Under the pieces are notes generated by a model. It was not told the DNA's origin, made no database searches, and saw only the letters and a list, made by a program, of their open reading frames with translations. From positions 310,001 to 374,000 of the forward strand of contig JASJOG010000249.1 in the NCBI GenBank assembly GCA_030142905.1: a stretch of 64,000 bases of DNA, read 5' to 3'. Position 1 is the first letter of the stretch, and every line of letters starts with the position of its first letter. Source of the DNA: Heliopora coerulea. Taxonomy: Eukaryota > Cnidaria > Anthozoa > Scleralcyonacea > Helioporidae. Made by a program: the position numbers and the translations under genes. Shown here piece after piece: positions 45,170-57,448 of this stretch.

Positions 45170-46810
45170 GGTGGTTCTATACATTTAATATTTCAAAAAG
45201 TCGATTTTTTGGAATTATGAAATTTAGCATTATTAAACATTACTTTTTCATTCCTCGTTGCTATTTTCTTGATTTCGACCACACAAAAAGATTAAATATT
45301 GAAAAGAAATTGCCAATCCTTTTAATTGTGCCTTAGGAACCGTCATAGCAACGAATTGTTATTGTCAAATTGTCATCACAGGACTGTTTCTACAACGTAG
45401 GAAATAGACCCAATGATTCTTAACCACCCCTCCCTCGTTATTGTAAGATTTTAATCCATTTTACTGTGTATTAACGTGAGGTGATCAGCGGTAGGCTGTG
45501 ATTTTGGCGCGCATTTGATTGTTTTCTTTGCGAGAGACGTTGGTAATGGCAGTCAGTTGCAGGATTTGTGGCCGGTTCGTCAAATATGAAATTCGGCTCC
45601 TGCGTAACAGTCGCAGCTGGCCTAAGGGACATCATGTAAAGTCCGAGGATGTTCGATCTGCCAGAAGCCTTTCAAACAATCGAGAGGTGCCTTTATCCGT
45701 CGAGAATTTGCTCCCGACGTGGGCGTTCGAGGCAGAGGCACGACTGAGAGTCGTAATAGGTTTAGGGCTGTAGGTCTGTGAAAAAATTTTTTGAAAAATT
45801 TAGAGTGGCATATCTTTTAGATATGTACTAGAGTCTCTCGCCTAGGATATGTTTGGCTTTGTGGTTTCGAGCCCGAATTAGACTTAGTATAAGATATATT
45901 ATATGAAAGGGGGGAAGGTAGGTGCTGTTGAAGATATACAGAATCGCCCATAGTGCAATAGAAGCATAACATGGCTATAGAGTGATAAGGTTATGCCATC
46001 CATGAACACAAGGGCGCGTTATGCGTGATCACTGCATGCTATTGTGCACACCCCCACAATAAGCGAATCAGTGCGTTTGTTTACATGATTGGTAAAGGGC
46101 GGGACGAAGGCGGAGCAATCGGTCTGTTCCGAAATTGGCTGAGATGTCGGAACGAATCGAAAGAGAAGAAGCAAGGAGACAAGAACCAGGAAAGAGGAGA
46201 AACCTGTTCAACAGGATCATTTTAACAGCTTTTTGACTTTATTTTGGTCTGTAATGTATCATTGATCCTCTTAAAAATTTGTTTGAAAACTTTAAACTCA
46301 ATTTTCTCAGTTTACTGTCTTGCTCGGTGCCAAAAACTCTCCTGCATTTAATATTTGTTTAATTGGTGTCAAATTTTCAGCATTTGTCAACAACAAATAG
46401 GTCTATGATGTGAACCTCAACAATCACCTATATAAGAAATAGTTTTTGAAGAAACCGATCACTATATCTGTTGTATCGAACTGTATTTTGAAGCAGTTAC
46501 AAATACAATAAAATTTCACGATTAAAAGCTTCTAATCACTTCTTTTTTTTAGGTTCATGTCATGGGTACATGTATTGAGGCTCTATTAAACTTAGTTTTG
46601 TATGTGTCTAGCCTTTACTTTAGTCCCTATAATTTTTGGCATAAGTGCCCTAAATTTCACCCATAGGGGGAAGTATTTCGGTTACCATGGAAACAACATG
46701 CTCATAATTTGCTGATTTTGCATCAGTAACTTATTTCCTATCTGTTGCACCAGAAATATGTTGAAAAAAACTCAAATTAAGAAATTTTATTTTCAATGTA
46801 TAGAACCACC
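45170..46810. mobile_element. TTAA-target DNA transposon, unit 2
   Basis: Same element and site as 7,297-8,942, flanked by TTAA at 45,166-45,169 and 46,811-46,814. Confidence 0.75.
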
Positions 46811-47444
46811 TTAAGTGGTTTTAAGTCATCTTAACGTATTGCGCCGAGGAATATCCGATCTTTCTTTATTTCGGCAGCGCGGCAAGATTCAGCGACTGTA
46901 GTTGGTAAGTTATGTTGACTAAGATAATGATGCTTCGGCTTACAGTCACATATGCAAGTGTAAAAGAGCATTGCAGACATAATAAAGATTGCGTGTCGCC
47001 AATGTTCGCTTCTCGGCCATCTGTGTGGGATACTCAATACTAAAGTTATGTTGCTTTTGATCACAATATTTTGTGCTAAAAGTGCCCTCAAAATGCAGGA
47101 AATCGCATTTAAGCGCAAATGAAAATCAAAAATTTTCCAGGGAAGCATGCTCTGGACCCCGCTTGAGGAATCTAGCGCCTTCAGCGGTCGGCCATTCCAT
47201 CGACTTTGGACATCTTCCTACGGCGAAACAAAGGTGTATGCCAACAGGGTAGAAAGTGACAATCTATCCAACCAGAAAGGCTGTGTTTGGGGTTCCATAA
47301 CTTAAAACAACTCCACTTCGCATTAGCATACCGTTGGCGCTCTCAACTCTATCTTGGGCTGTCAGCTACAAGATACACAAGAAGTTTTCACACATGCATC
47401 TAGTTATAAGCACACAGACGCTAAATCATCACCAATTATACAAT

Positions 47445-47450
47445 TTTATT
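47445..47450 (-). terminator. Poly(A) signal of peptide gene, copy B
   Basis: AATAAA on the minus strand, same position relative to the stop as in copy A. Confidence 0.65.
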
Positions 47451-47551
47451 AATTTGAAGACAAGTAAAGACAAGTGAGCTACTGTTACTTCGGTCCTAGG
47501 TTGCTATACGTCACGACAGTACAAGAATGCCAGTACAGTAACATGAAGGAG

Positions 47552-47836
47552 TTATTCACTGCAACACTGTCCACAGGCCCAATAGTTCTTTGGACAATTT
47601 GTTTGACATGAGAACTCTTCACAGTCAAAATTGTTCCGGACGTCGTCAAGTGTAAATGTCGACCCATCCTTTAATTTATTCTTTGCCATTCGAACGTCGG
47701 CAAAGCCTCTGTTGCTTCCGTGAACCATTCTTTCATTCTCCTCGATCTCGATCCATTTTGGCGCCGCCAAGCATGACAGTGCGGTCGTCAATAGCAGCAA
47801 GTTTACAAAGAGCAAATAACTCTTGTAGCTTGCCAT
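47552..47836 (-). CDS. Secreted six-cysteine peptide precursor, copy B
   Basis: A 94-residue precursor with the same signal peptide and propeptide as copy A: the first 65 residues are identical, with one silent base change. All six cysteines and their spacing (C-x4-C-x3-C-x6-C-x2-C-C) are kept. Ten of the remaining residues differ from copy A, through 12 base changes, none silent. Several alter charge or size in the loops between cysteines. TATA box, 5' leader and 3' UTR are nearly identical to copy A. Pattern: a conserved secretion leader with a fast-changing mature peptide, as seen in venom and host-defence peptide families. Specific function unknown. Confidence 0.8.
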   Translation of the reverse strand: MASYKSYLLFVNLLLLTTALSCLAAPKWIEIEENERMVHGSNRGFADVRMAKNKLKDGSTFTLDDVRNNFDCEEFSCQTNCPKNYWACGQCCSE

Positions 47837-47909
47837 CCTCTTCAGTGGATTCTCAAACTTTATCAGACTTCTGCAAGTCTAAAATGACGTCTTTACCTTT
47901 TCCCTCTAG

Positions 47910-47917
47910 CTTTTATA
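47910..47917 (-). promoter_or_regulatory. TATA box of peptide gene, copy B
   Basis: TATAAAAG on the minus strand at the same distance from the ATG as in copy A. Confidence 0.7.
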
Positions 47918-49331
47918 GACTTCTAACTTCCCTAATAGTTTAACAGATGGTTACCATCGAACGACCGTATGCCAATTCAGCGACGCAGGAGTCAAGTCAA
48001 TTACAGTTTCTAACCCGAGCATTTCGCACTAATGACAGCAATTACTGTGCACCATACAGATCCTACTGCCGCCAAATAAAAAGAGTTTTAAGGGAAACCC
48101 GTTTAAGTCTGTTGATAAAAATGTTAAAGAGTTCTGCGAGCTTTATAATCAAGAATGATCCTGGGCAAAAAAAGTTGCTCGCGTCTGCATAAGTTCGTTT
48201 TTATCAATTTACTGCCCCGAAAATGGCCTGGATGGATACCTCAGACAAAAGTTGTTACTGATTGACAATATCAAGAAATGAGAAATAAAACGACTACCAA
48301 CAAAATGACCAACATTTTAACCCAACATGTCAACCAAAAAACAAAGAAAACTTGTATTTAAACCACCTCTTTAACAAAGCAACCTCCTTTCCTCCGTCAG
48401 TCACCTGAGGTGTCATTGATTAGGATCCAAGTCTCCAATCATTCGGTAAACGCTGTACAAGAACGTTGATACATACTAGAAATATTACTCCTCCATTTAT
48501 GTTGAACACTTTCCGACACGTCTCCAGCTGACGTGTAAAATCGACTGACGTTGGCCAGAATAAAATCGTTCGACGTCAGCTAGAGTGAAAATAGTGAGTT
48601 TAAGCAAGCTAGTACGGCTACGGCATTTCACAAAGTTGCTTAACTAAATACATTTGAATAGAATAACATACTGACGTTGTAGAGAATTGTGAATGTTGTT
48701 TACGCCTCTGAAACTCTTCTCAGTAGCTTAGGTCAGATGGTTAACGTTGAAAGGATCCGAAACGTCTTACGTATTATGTGCTAACGTAGTCGTGGAAGCG
48801 TGGAAATGTGCACGTCGACGAACTGTGTAGAAGTGGGACAGAGTTATAAATACTGTTGGGACTTCATATTATTCATTCCTATTGTTTTGAATGAAAATTC
48901 CTATTGTAAGAACACGTTGCCGTAGTGTTTGTTTAAACTCCCTATTAAAAAGTTGAATAAGGATCGAAAAGAGTAAAAGTCATGTTTTCGACGCGGAAAA
49001 GGTTACTTTTTGGAATTTTCTTTGTTTCTTCACAGAATGCTTCTTGTCCAACTTCAAGTGTTCGTTTCCCAAGTGGGTCTTTAATTGTTCATCAAACGTC
49101 CGCTTATCATTCCTAAGCCGTATTTTAAACATAAAAACAAACCCAACTTCATTCGCTCTAACCCGAGTGGCACTTTCGCAGCATAAGGCAAAATTGTTCA
49201 GGTTCGGGCTGCCTTAAACTAACCCAGCAACACATATCTCAACTGGACGCTCAATTAACTAAAACAAGGGAACGCAGTTTTCAGCAGGGAATCCTGGTAT
49301 CATATCCGTGTTACTTTGTGTATATAGAGAG

Positions 49332-49478
49332 AATAATACATGGGCGCGTGGAGATATGAAATATATCTTCTCGTGTTCAGTTTGATCTGCCATAAATTCC
49401 ATATCTACGCTACTCGTGGCAGATCAAACTTAACACGAGAAGATAAATTCCATATCTCCAAACGCCTATGTATTATTT
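49332..49478. mobile_element. Foldback MITE, unit 2
   Basis: Same element as 11,464-11,610 with two or three substitutions. Confidence 0.7.
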
Positions 49479-52400
49479 TGTTTATTTCATAAACACATAC
49501 GCACAGTCTAAAATGAGGATCAGCCATCTGGAAAGTTTTTTTCTGGTTTTGCTCTCAGAAAAGCTTACTTTGTTAGCAAAAAATGAACCGGGCACACAAA
49601 CTGAAATCAACAAATCGCCACCGAGATACGAATTCTAAAACTCTGAATCTGATTGATCTAACAATATATTTTACGCGGATTTTCATTGGATTGTTCAACT
49701 AATATCTTTACAAGTAAAAATATCGTATCTTTTACGTGTGATAAAATGCGATTTTCCTCATCGCTCCAAAGCTTCGTATTACACTGAAGTTTACGAAATA
49801 AAACAATGTATATATTGATTGACGATCATGGGACGTTCGTCAAACGCAAACCTCAGAAGAAACAATTTCTCATTCCCAGAAATCGTTTCTCTGACGATTG
49901 AGCTTGATCAATGTCCAACGATAATCCATGAATATCTCAAAGTTGCCAGATGCGGGAACATCCGTGTCGGTTCACATATTAATTTAATGACTTCTGTTTG
50001 TGAAAGAAAAATATATCCTGGGGTAGACAACACTTTCTAAAGGTTTTTTAGGTAGCCTTCTCAACGCTTTCTTAACGAATTTTGACACGTCAAGCGTAAT
50101 TGTTCCCTGAAAGTTTTGACAACTTCAGTTATATATGTGCTGTTTGTTGTTAAGGTTTGCCACTGCGATGAATCCTGAAGCAACCGTTAGCTTTTGAGTA
50201 AGAAAAAATAGACCAAAAAATATGGGAAAACCAAACAAGCAAGAATAAGATGACGATACAGTGACCTGTTTGTTCAAGTACAGTTGCTTTACTGTAGTTT
50301 TTTCCTCCAAGCTGTCATACATTTTTCACTTGCCTATCACTCAGAAGCTGGTTACAAACATTCGACTACCGTTAAAAAAACTTCCTGTTGATTGCAATTT
50401 CCAACTTGAGCAAGTGCCTCTAACCACTGGAATAAGCGTGCCTCACGTAGATCCTATTGTCACCAAACACTAAATCGATTTGGATCGCATTAAATCGGTT
50501 CAAAAGTGACATACACGCTATTCAAATCATAGAGAAATTTCGCCGTTGAGATGTAATGAAAGTTAACCTCTCGCCCACTACAGAAACTGGCAACATATTT
50601 CTTCCTCTGACTTTACAATATTGTCCTCGTTATCTACCTCTGAATTACTCCACAAAGAAAGCCTTCTAATCAATAAAATGAAACCCGTTCTTGATGGGAA
50701 TAATGGTTTTGGGCCACTTTCACCGCTAAGACGCTCTACCACTGAGCTACCAAGACTCAGATGGCGAGCTAAGGTTCAAGTTCAAGTTCAACATACGTGA
50801 TGGCTATGCGGCACAAACGATGTGCCAACGTGATCGAATGAAGCGAATAGACGCAAAATGCATCGAGGAGTTTGGTAATATCACGCACGATATGTGGACG
50901 TTAGTGAAGCTCTCTGAAAAACTATTTCGGAGCCCCAGAAATCGTCTGCAGCGTCTTACCGCTGAAGGTTTTGTTTTGATAATTTGTGTCATACGTACTG
51001 CTCGTTGTACAGCTTTGCCGTTTGAGATTATTCCTAAAGCAACCATTAGCTTTTAAGTCAGACAAAACATAACAAAAAACCCCGAAAAAATGCTAGTAAA
51101 CTAAACAAGCCAGGAGATAACGATGTATGCAAGAACCGGTTCGTGCAAATTTACGTGCAATGACATATTTAGCTTTCCCCCCCCCCCCTAACTTTTTCAT
51201 ACACTTTTAACTTTCCTAATTGCTCAACAGACGGTTAGCATCAGTCGACCATATAGTAACTCGACTGTCCTGTTGATTACAATTTTAAACTTGAGCAATC
51301 CGTACTGACTGGAATATCGCAATTCACGAAGACCCCGTAGATACTAAATACAGGACTTGTGAGAAGCCTGTGAATATCAGTTGATGATCACGTTCGAGAG
51401 TTTAGCGGGCTTCCCAGTGAGGAATGACCTTTCCTTGCCTGAACAGTTAGTTATGTCTTTTTCAATTTGTCTTCAACTATAACACACAAAAAGTGACCTG
51501 TACACATCTCAGCCGAAAGTCGTCAACGGTCGACAATTTCAAGAATGAATAATGAACTGATTCCCAACAAAAGAAACAAGCATTTTAAACAAAAAACGTG
51601 AATTAAAACACGAGAAAAACGATAAAAAATATCCCTTTATAAAAGTTGCCTCCTTTCTTCCATCGACAATCTAACATGTCATCGGTTTGGATCGCGGCTT
51701 CCTAGCTATCGATGTACGCCTGCAATGACGTTGAAACAGACCCGAAAAATAACTCCTCTGTGTTGCATTTCAGATCTATTCTTTGTGGTACGAGATGCTA
51801 GTTTTTGGAGTTTTCGTAGTGTCTTTTTAGACTGCCGTATTTCCTCGATTTAGCCCTCTGGGTGCTTTTTTTTTCACCGCTTCTGGACTAGGGGCTTATT
51901 CGAAGGAGGACCTAAATAGAGGCTGGGGACTTAATAAATTTTCACGTTCTTTAAAAATTTATTACATTACAGAATCATACTCAGAGAAACATGAAGAGAA
52001 AATTTCATAAAATTTTTCTCTGAAAAATTCATAAGTGCATTTTTATTTAGCCTAATCAGTATATTCCACAAGGAAAATATCACAAAGTTCTGTATATGTC
52101 CATGTATTAACTAATGTAAATAATTCTAGAAACTAAACAACCAAAGGTCATAAGAGAAACGCAACATTATATCATCTACTGATAATATGGTGGAGGCTTA
52201 TTTTTTTTCAGCGCTTCAGGACTGGGGACTTATTAGAAGGGGCGCCTAAATAGAGGAAATACGGTATGCTCGTAGTGCAACATTAAAAGCTCGGTTTAAG
52301 TAGGCCCTTATCCTCATATCAAACTAAAGCTTATCTCCTTAAAACAACCGACCCAACTTCATTAAAAGTCAGCGCTAACCTTAGCTGCATTTTGCTGTGT

Positions 52401-52533
52401 AAGTAATGTTTAATTCAGGTTCGGCCAGGGTTAAACTAACCTGCCTTAAACAGCTCAGCCAGACTCTAAATTAACTTAAGTTCTCGTATCATTTCTAAGT
52501 TACCGCGAGTAACAATGTATGCGTATATATATA

Positions 52534-54196
52534 CGGTACTTTGCATAAGTTTTAGGAAACCCTTGACTTTTTTGTTTCAGCCAGGTTCTAGGGACTATAA
52601 ATATTTCTGTCAGTATGACCGTACATTGTATAAAGATACATTTTTGAAATACAGACACACATGAAAATACAATAAAAGTAAAGAAAATTTGTATTTGTTC
52701 AGGCTGACATTAATATTTGGTATGACCCCTTTTTGCACGTAGAACAGCTTGGATTCTCTTACGCAGACTACCCTGAAGTTTTCTCAAATAATCGCTTCAT
52801 ATGTTATACCAAACTTCCTTCAGAACTTCCCAGAGCTCTGTTGAGGACTTGGGCTGTCTTTCTTGCCGTTCTCTGTCAACGTGATCCCATACTGCTTAAC
52901 TAATGTTCAAGTCAGGACTCTGTGGAGGGTAGTCCATTACTGTGAGGACTCTGTCAGTTGTTTTCCTCTCTAATAATAATGATTTCATAGCATGAGCAGT
53001 GTGCTTTGGATCATTGTCATGCTGAAAAATAAAGTACTTTCCAATCAGACGCTTTCCAGAAGGAATAGCATGATGAATGAGAATCTGCCTGTGCTTTTCG
53101 GCACTTAGGATTACATTAATGCGGACAATATGCCCAACACATCTGGCTGAAATGCAGCCCCAGACCATTACAGACCTTCCGCCGTGTTTCACTAAAAGCT
53201 TGCAAGAATTCATTATTGTACCTCTCACCAACCCTTCTTTATACATATTGCCCACGATTGGACCCTAAAAGTTCGAACTTTGATTCATCATTCCAAAGCA
53301 TTTGTTTTCATTGATCTTCATTTCAATCTTTGCGAGTTTTGCATATTTTAGCCTCTTTTCCCTGTTCCCTTTCCAGATAAATGGTTTCGTGGCTGCTGCA
53401 TGTCCATTAAGGCCGTTTGTAATCAAGCTTCTTCGAACTGTGGATGGATCTACTTTGGGTCCAGATGAATCTGCCAGATGCTGAGCAAGGTCTTTGCTAG
53501 ATTTCTTCCTGTCTGCTAAGGAAGTGACTTTGAAGAACTGCTCATCTGATACAGATAGCTTTTTAGGCCTTCCACGTCTTTTTTTTTTTTTGTCATCGAC
53601 GTGTCCAGATATTTGAAATTTCTCAAAAACAGCTTGAATCTCACATCTTGAGAATCATGCTTGTCGGCTTATTTCCCTTTGAGAATGGCCTTGTTGATGC
53701 AAAATTATAATTTTTTGCCTGTCAAACAGTGTAATGTTTGGCATTTTGCGTGCAATGACTTGATAAGAAACGTTTTTAGTATTAGCAAGTTAGTAATGAT
53801 TGTTTAAAGATGTGCTCTTATCGAATTGGTCTGTCAAGTTCAACGGATCATTAGATCAATTCGGACGCATGAAAAAAACCCATGACAAAAAGTAAACCAA
53901 ACTCAAACCAAAGCTTTGTAAGCTTTGTGAAGGAAGCCTTGTGTAACATACCAGAATATTAATGCAACAAACTTCAAAACAGTTTGCTTACAAGAATTCA
54001 ACCTGTTTTACATGCAAAATGTGCATAACAAATAATGATTTTAGACTGGAGAAGTACCGACTTTTTATAATGTTTGCACTTCATGTCTACATATTTGTTG
54101 AGTGTAATATTGGACTAAGCAATATGTACTTATAGTCCCTACAACCTTGCCGCAGCAAAAAAGTTAAGGGTGGCCTAAGACTTTTGCACAATATTG
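52534..54196 (-). mobile_element. Tc1-like transposon, unit 2, inactive
   Basis: Same element as 14,662-16,321 with the same TA flanks. The transposase fragment is open at 52,896-53,255 and ends at the same stop. Confidence 0.9.
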
Positions 54197-55017
54197 TAGA
54201 TATATATATACATATATATAAAATTCTCTCACACTCAAACGTCCTCTATAAACTCTCACACTCAAAAGCAGGCGAGTTAAGTGGTTTTAAATAATCTTAA
54301 CGTATTGCGCAGAGAAATATGCGATCTTTCTTTATTCCGGCAGCGCGGCAAGATTCAGCGACTGTAGTTGGTAAGTTATGTTGACTAAGATAATGATGCT
54401 TCGGCTTACAGTCACATATGCAAGTGTAAAAGAGCATTGCAGACATAATAAAGATTGCGTGTCGCCAATGTTCGCTTCTCGGCCATCTGTGTGGGATACT
54501 CAATACTAAAGTTATGTTGCTTTTGATCACAATATTTTGTGCTAAAAGTGCCCTCAAAATGCAGGAAATCGCATTTAAGCGCAAATGAAAATCAAAAATT
54601 TTCCAGGGAAGCATGCTCTGGACCCCGCTTGAGGAATCTAGCGCCTTCAGCGCTCGGCCATTCCATCGACTTTGGACATCTTCCTACGGCGAAACAAAGG
54701 TGTATGCCAACAGGGTAGAAAGTGACAATCTATTCAACCAGGAAGGCTGTGTTTGGGGTTCCATAACTTAAAACAACTCCACTTCGCATTAGCATACCGT
54801 TGGCGCTCTCAACTTTATCTTGGGCTGTCAGCTACAAGATACACAAGAAGTTTTCACACATGCATCTAGTTATAAGCACACAGACGCTAAATCATCACCA
54901 ATTATACAATTTTATTAATTTGAAGACAAGTAAAGACAAGTGAGCTACTGTTACTTCGGTCCTAGGTTGCTATACGTCACGACAGTACAAGAATAAAAGT
55001 ACAGTAACATATAGGAG

Positions 55018-55224
55018 CTATCTATCGCAACACTGTCGACGGAACGGAATTGTCGGTGCACAATTTTGTGGACAAACGATATTTTGACAGTTAGAAGTCT
55101 TCCGGTCGTCGTCAAGTGTAAATATGATATCATGACAAGCATGACAGTGCGGTCGTCAATAGCAGCAAGTTTACAAAGAGCAAATCTTCACTGGCTTCTC
55201 AAACTCTATCAGACTTCAGCAAGT
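55018..55224 (-). pseudogene. Decayed six-cysteine peptide gene, unit 2
   Basis: Carries the same lesions as 17,932-18,138. Its mature-region sequence is identical to that copy, with only a few substitutions in the leader remnant. Decay therefore predates the large duplication. TATA box at 55,982-55,989, again split off by the Harbinger insertion. Confidence 0.85.
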
Positions 55225-55227
55225 CTA

Positions 55228-55951
55228 GGGCCCCGTCTACAGGTATACGGATTAGTTTGAAAACGCAACGTTTTCTTTGCGGATTCGCCTTCCGTCCACA
55301 CGAATCCGGCGAATACGCTGACCGAAAACGCAACCTTTTGAAAACGGTGTTCAGAGTGGAAACTTTTGAAAACGCAACGCTAGCGTTTTCGTGTGGACGC
55401 ATTAAAACGGAACCTTTTGAAAACGATGAAGTAATAGTCTCGAATCCAGTCCATCCACGTGCATCGGTGCATTGGTAAATTAAAATGGCGGACAGACAAG
55501 CTGTTTTTTTCGATACTAATCGGGCTTATTTCAAGCCTTATTAATAGCATATGTTCATTTAAATAATGTGATGTTAAGTTTTCAGGCTGATTATGCAGGG
55601 AAATGAATGAACATAATCAGGGTTCTTTCATTGCTAGTCGCAAAAATTGGGACCGTGAAACACTTAAACAGAAGGCGTCAAGCACGATCTCGACGATTCT
55701 GGGTTAGACCTGGACAAACAAGTGCTTGGTGTGCTAATTTTGTCAACGAAATAGTTGGCCCAGAGGAGTGGAATATAATAATGCATAATAGCGCATACTC
55801 AGTAAGTGATTCTAGCGTTTTCGGTCGCTTTAGCGTATTTGTGTGGACGGTCGAAAACGATTTAGATGCGCTACGTGTGGACGCGAATTTTTTTGAAAAC
55901 GGAAAAATATGTCTGCGTTTTCAAACGAATCCGTATACGTGTGGACAGGGC
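55228..55951 (+). mobile_element. PIF/Harbinger non-autonomous element, unit 2
   Basis: Same insertion and CTA flanks as 18,142-18,866. It retains the FWVRPGQTS-type transposase N-terminal remnant (open frame 55,607-55,960). Confidence 0.8.
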
Positions 55952-56342
55952 CTAGAATGACTTCTTTAGCTTTCCCTCAAGCTTTTATAGACTTCTAACT
56001 CCCCTAATAGTTCAACAGATGGTTACATCTAACCAGAGCATTTCGCACTAATGACAGGAATTACGGTGCATTACTAAGATCCAACTACCGTCAAATAAAA
56101 AGGGTTTTAAGGGAAACCCGTTTAAGTCTGTTGATAAAAATGTTAAAGAGTTCTGCGAGCTTTACAATCAAGAATGATCCTCGGCAAAAAAAGTTGGTCG
56201 CATCTGCATAAGTTCGTTTTTATCAATTTACTGCCCCGAAAATGGTCTAGATGTATACCTCAGACATAAGTTGTTACTGATCGACAATATTAAGAAATGA
56301 GAAATAAAACGACTACCAACAAAATGACCAACATTTTAAACC

Positions 56343-57448
56343 TAATATCACGACCAGGCAACAACTTAAAAAAGTATAAAATAAAACATATTGCGAAAAA
56401 TAGAGACATCTTGGAAAACTCAAGATATGAGTCAAAACAAAACGAGTATATGAGATTGCAATATTTCGACTTTATTACGAAGTCATCATCAGACAGAAGG
56501 ATTTACAAAACAAGCCAAGGTCTATATATACAGTGTGGCGTGGACAACGGCAGTTAGGAATCCTATACCTGAGATATTAACACGACAGAACGCATTGTTA
56601 ATTGCTAATTAACTCGAGAGGAAGCTATTTACTAACGTCTATATAAAAAGCTATTTACAAACGTCTGACAGAACACTCTACTCAACTTAACACCAGTGCA
56701 ATGGCACAACACCTCAATGAATGCGAACACGCACAGTTTCTTGCCAACATACAGGGTCGATACAATCGACTTAATAACCTCCCCTCCTTTTCGAACTCAT
56801 CTAACTCTATCAAAAATTTAATCTTTAATAATTATAAAATTCTTTACTCGAGTAAATCTACTAACACTAATAAAGTCTTGTTAATTGAAGCTCTCCGTAT
56901 TAAATTTAATAAGCCTGAAATCAACCCCGGATTTAAAGCTTCAAAAGAGCTCACACTTTTCAACAAGGCAGCCTCGCATTTTTATATATATTTCCTACCT
57001 CCTACTTTATACGTCTTTCTCACTCCGACTCTTTTCTTTCCTTTTCTTTGTCTTTCTTTCCTTTGTCAAGTTAATGGCTGACGATTATTCTACCAGTTTG
57101 TCGACCTTATGGCTTCTGATACTCACCTGTCTCAGTCATCTTACGTCATCTTACACATCAATATTGTCGGGTCAGTTGTTATTAATGACCTTTGCCTTGT
57201 AAATAGCTTCTTCTCGAGTTAATTAGTGATCAGCAATGCGTTCTGCCGTGTTAATATCTCAGGTATAGGATTCCTAACTGCCGTTGTCCACGCGACACTG
57301 TATATATAGACCTTGGCTTGTTTTGTACATCATTCTGTCTGATGATGACTTTGTAATAAAGTCGAAATATTACAGTCTCATATACTCGTCTTGTTTTGAC
57401 TAATATCTTGAGTTTTCCAAGATGTCTCTATTTTTCGGAATACGTTTT
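56343..57448 (+). mobile_element. Penelope-like element remnant, unit 2
   Basis: Same insertion as 19,258-20,363 with the same ATTTTAAACC flanks (56,333-56,342; 57,449-57,458). The ORF remnant is at 56,701-57,081; a stop present in unit 1 is changed here, so it reads on for 38 extra codons. Hammerhead-like core from 57,339. Confidence 0.75.
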
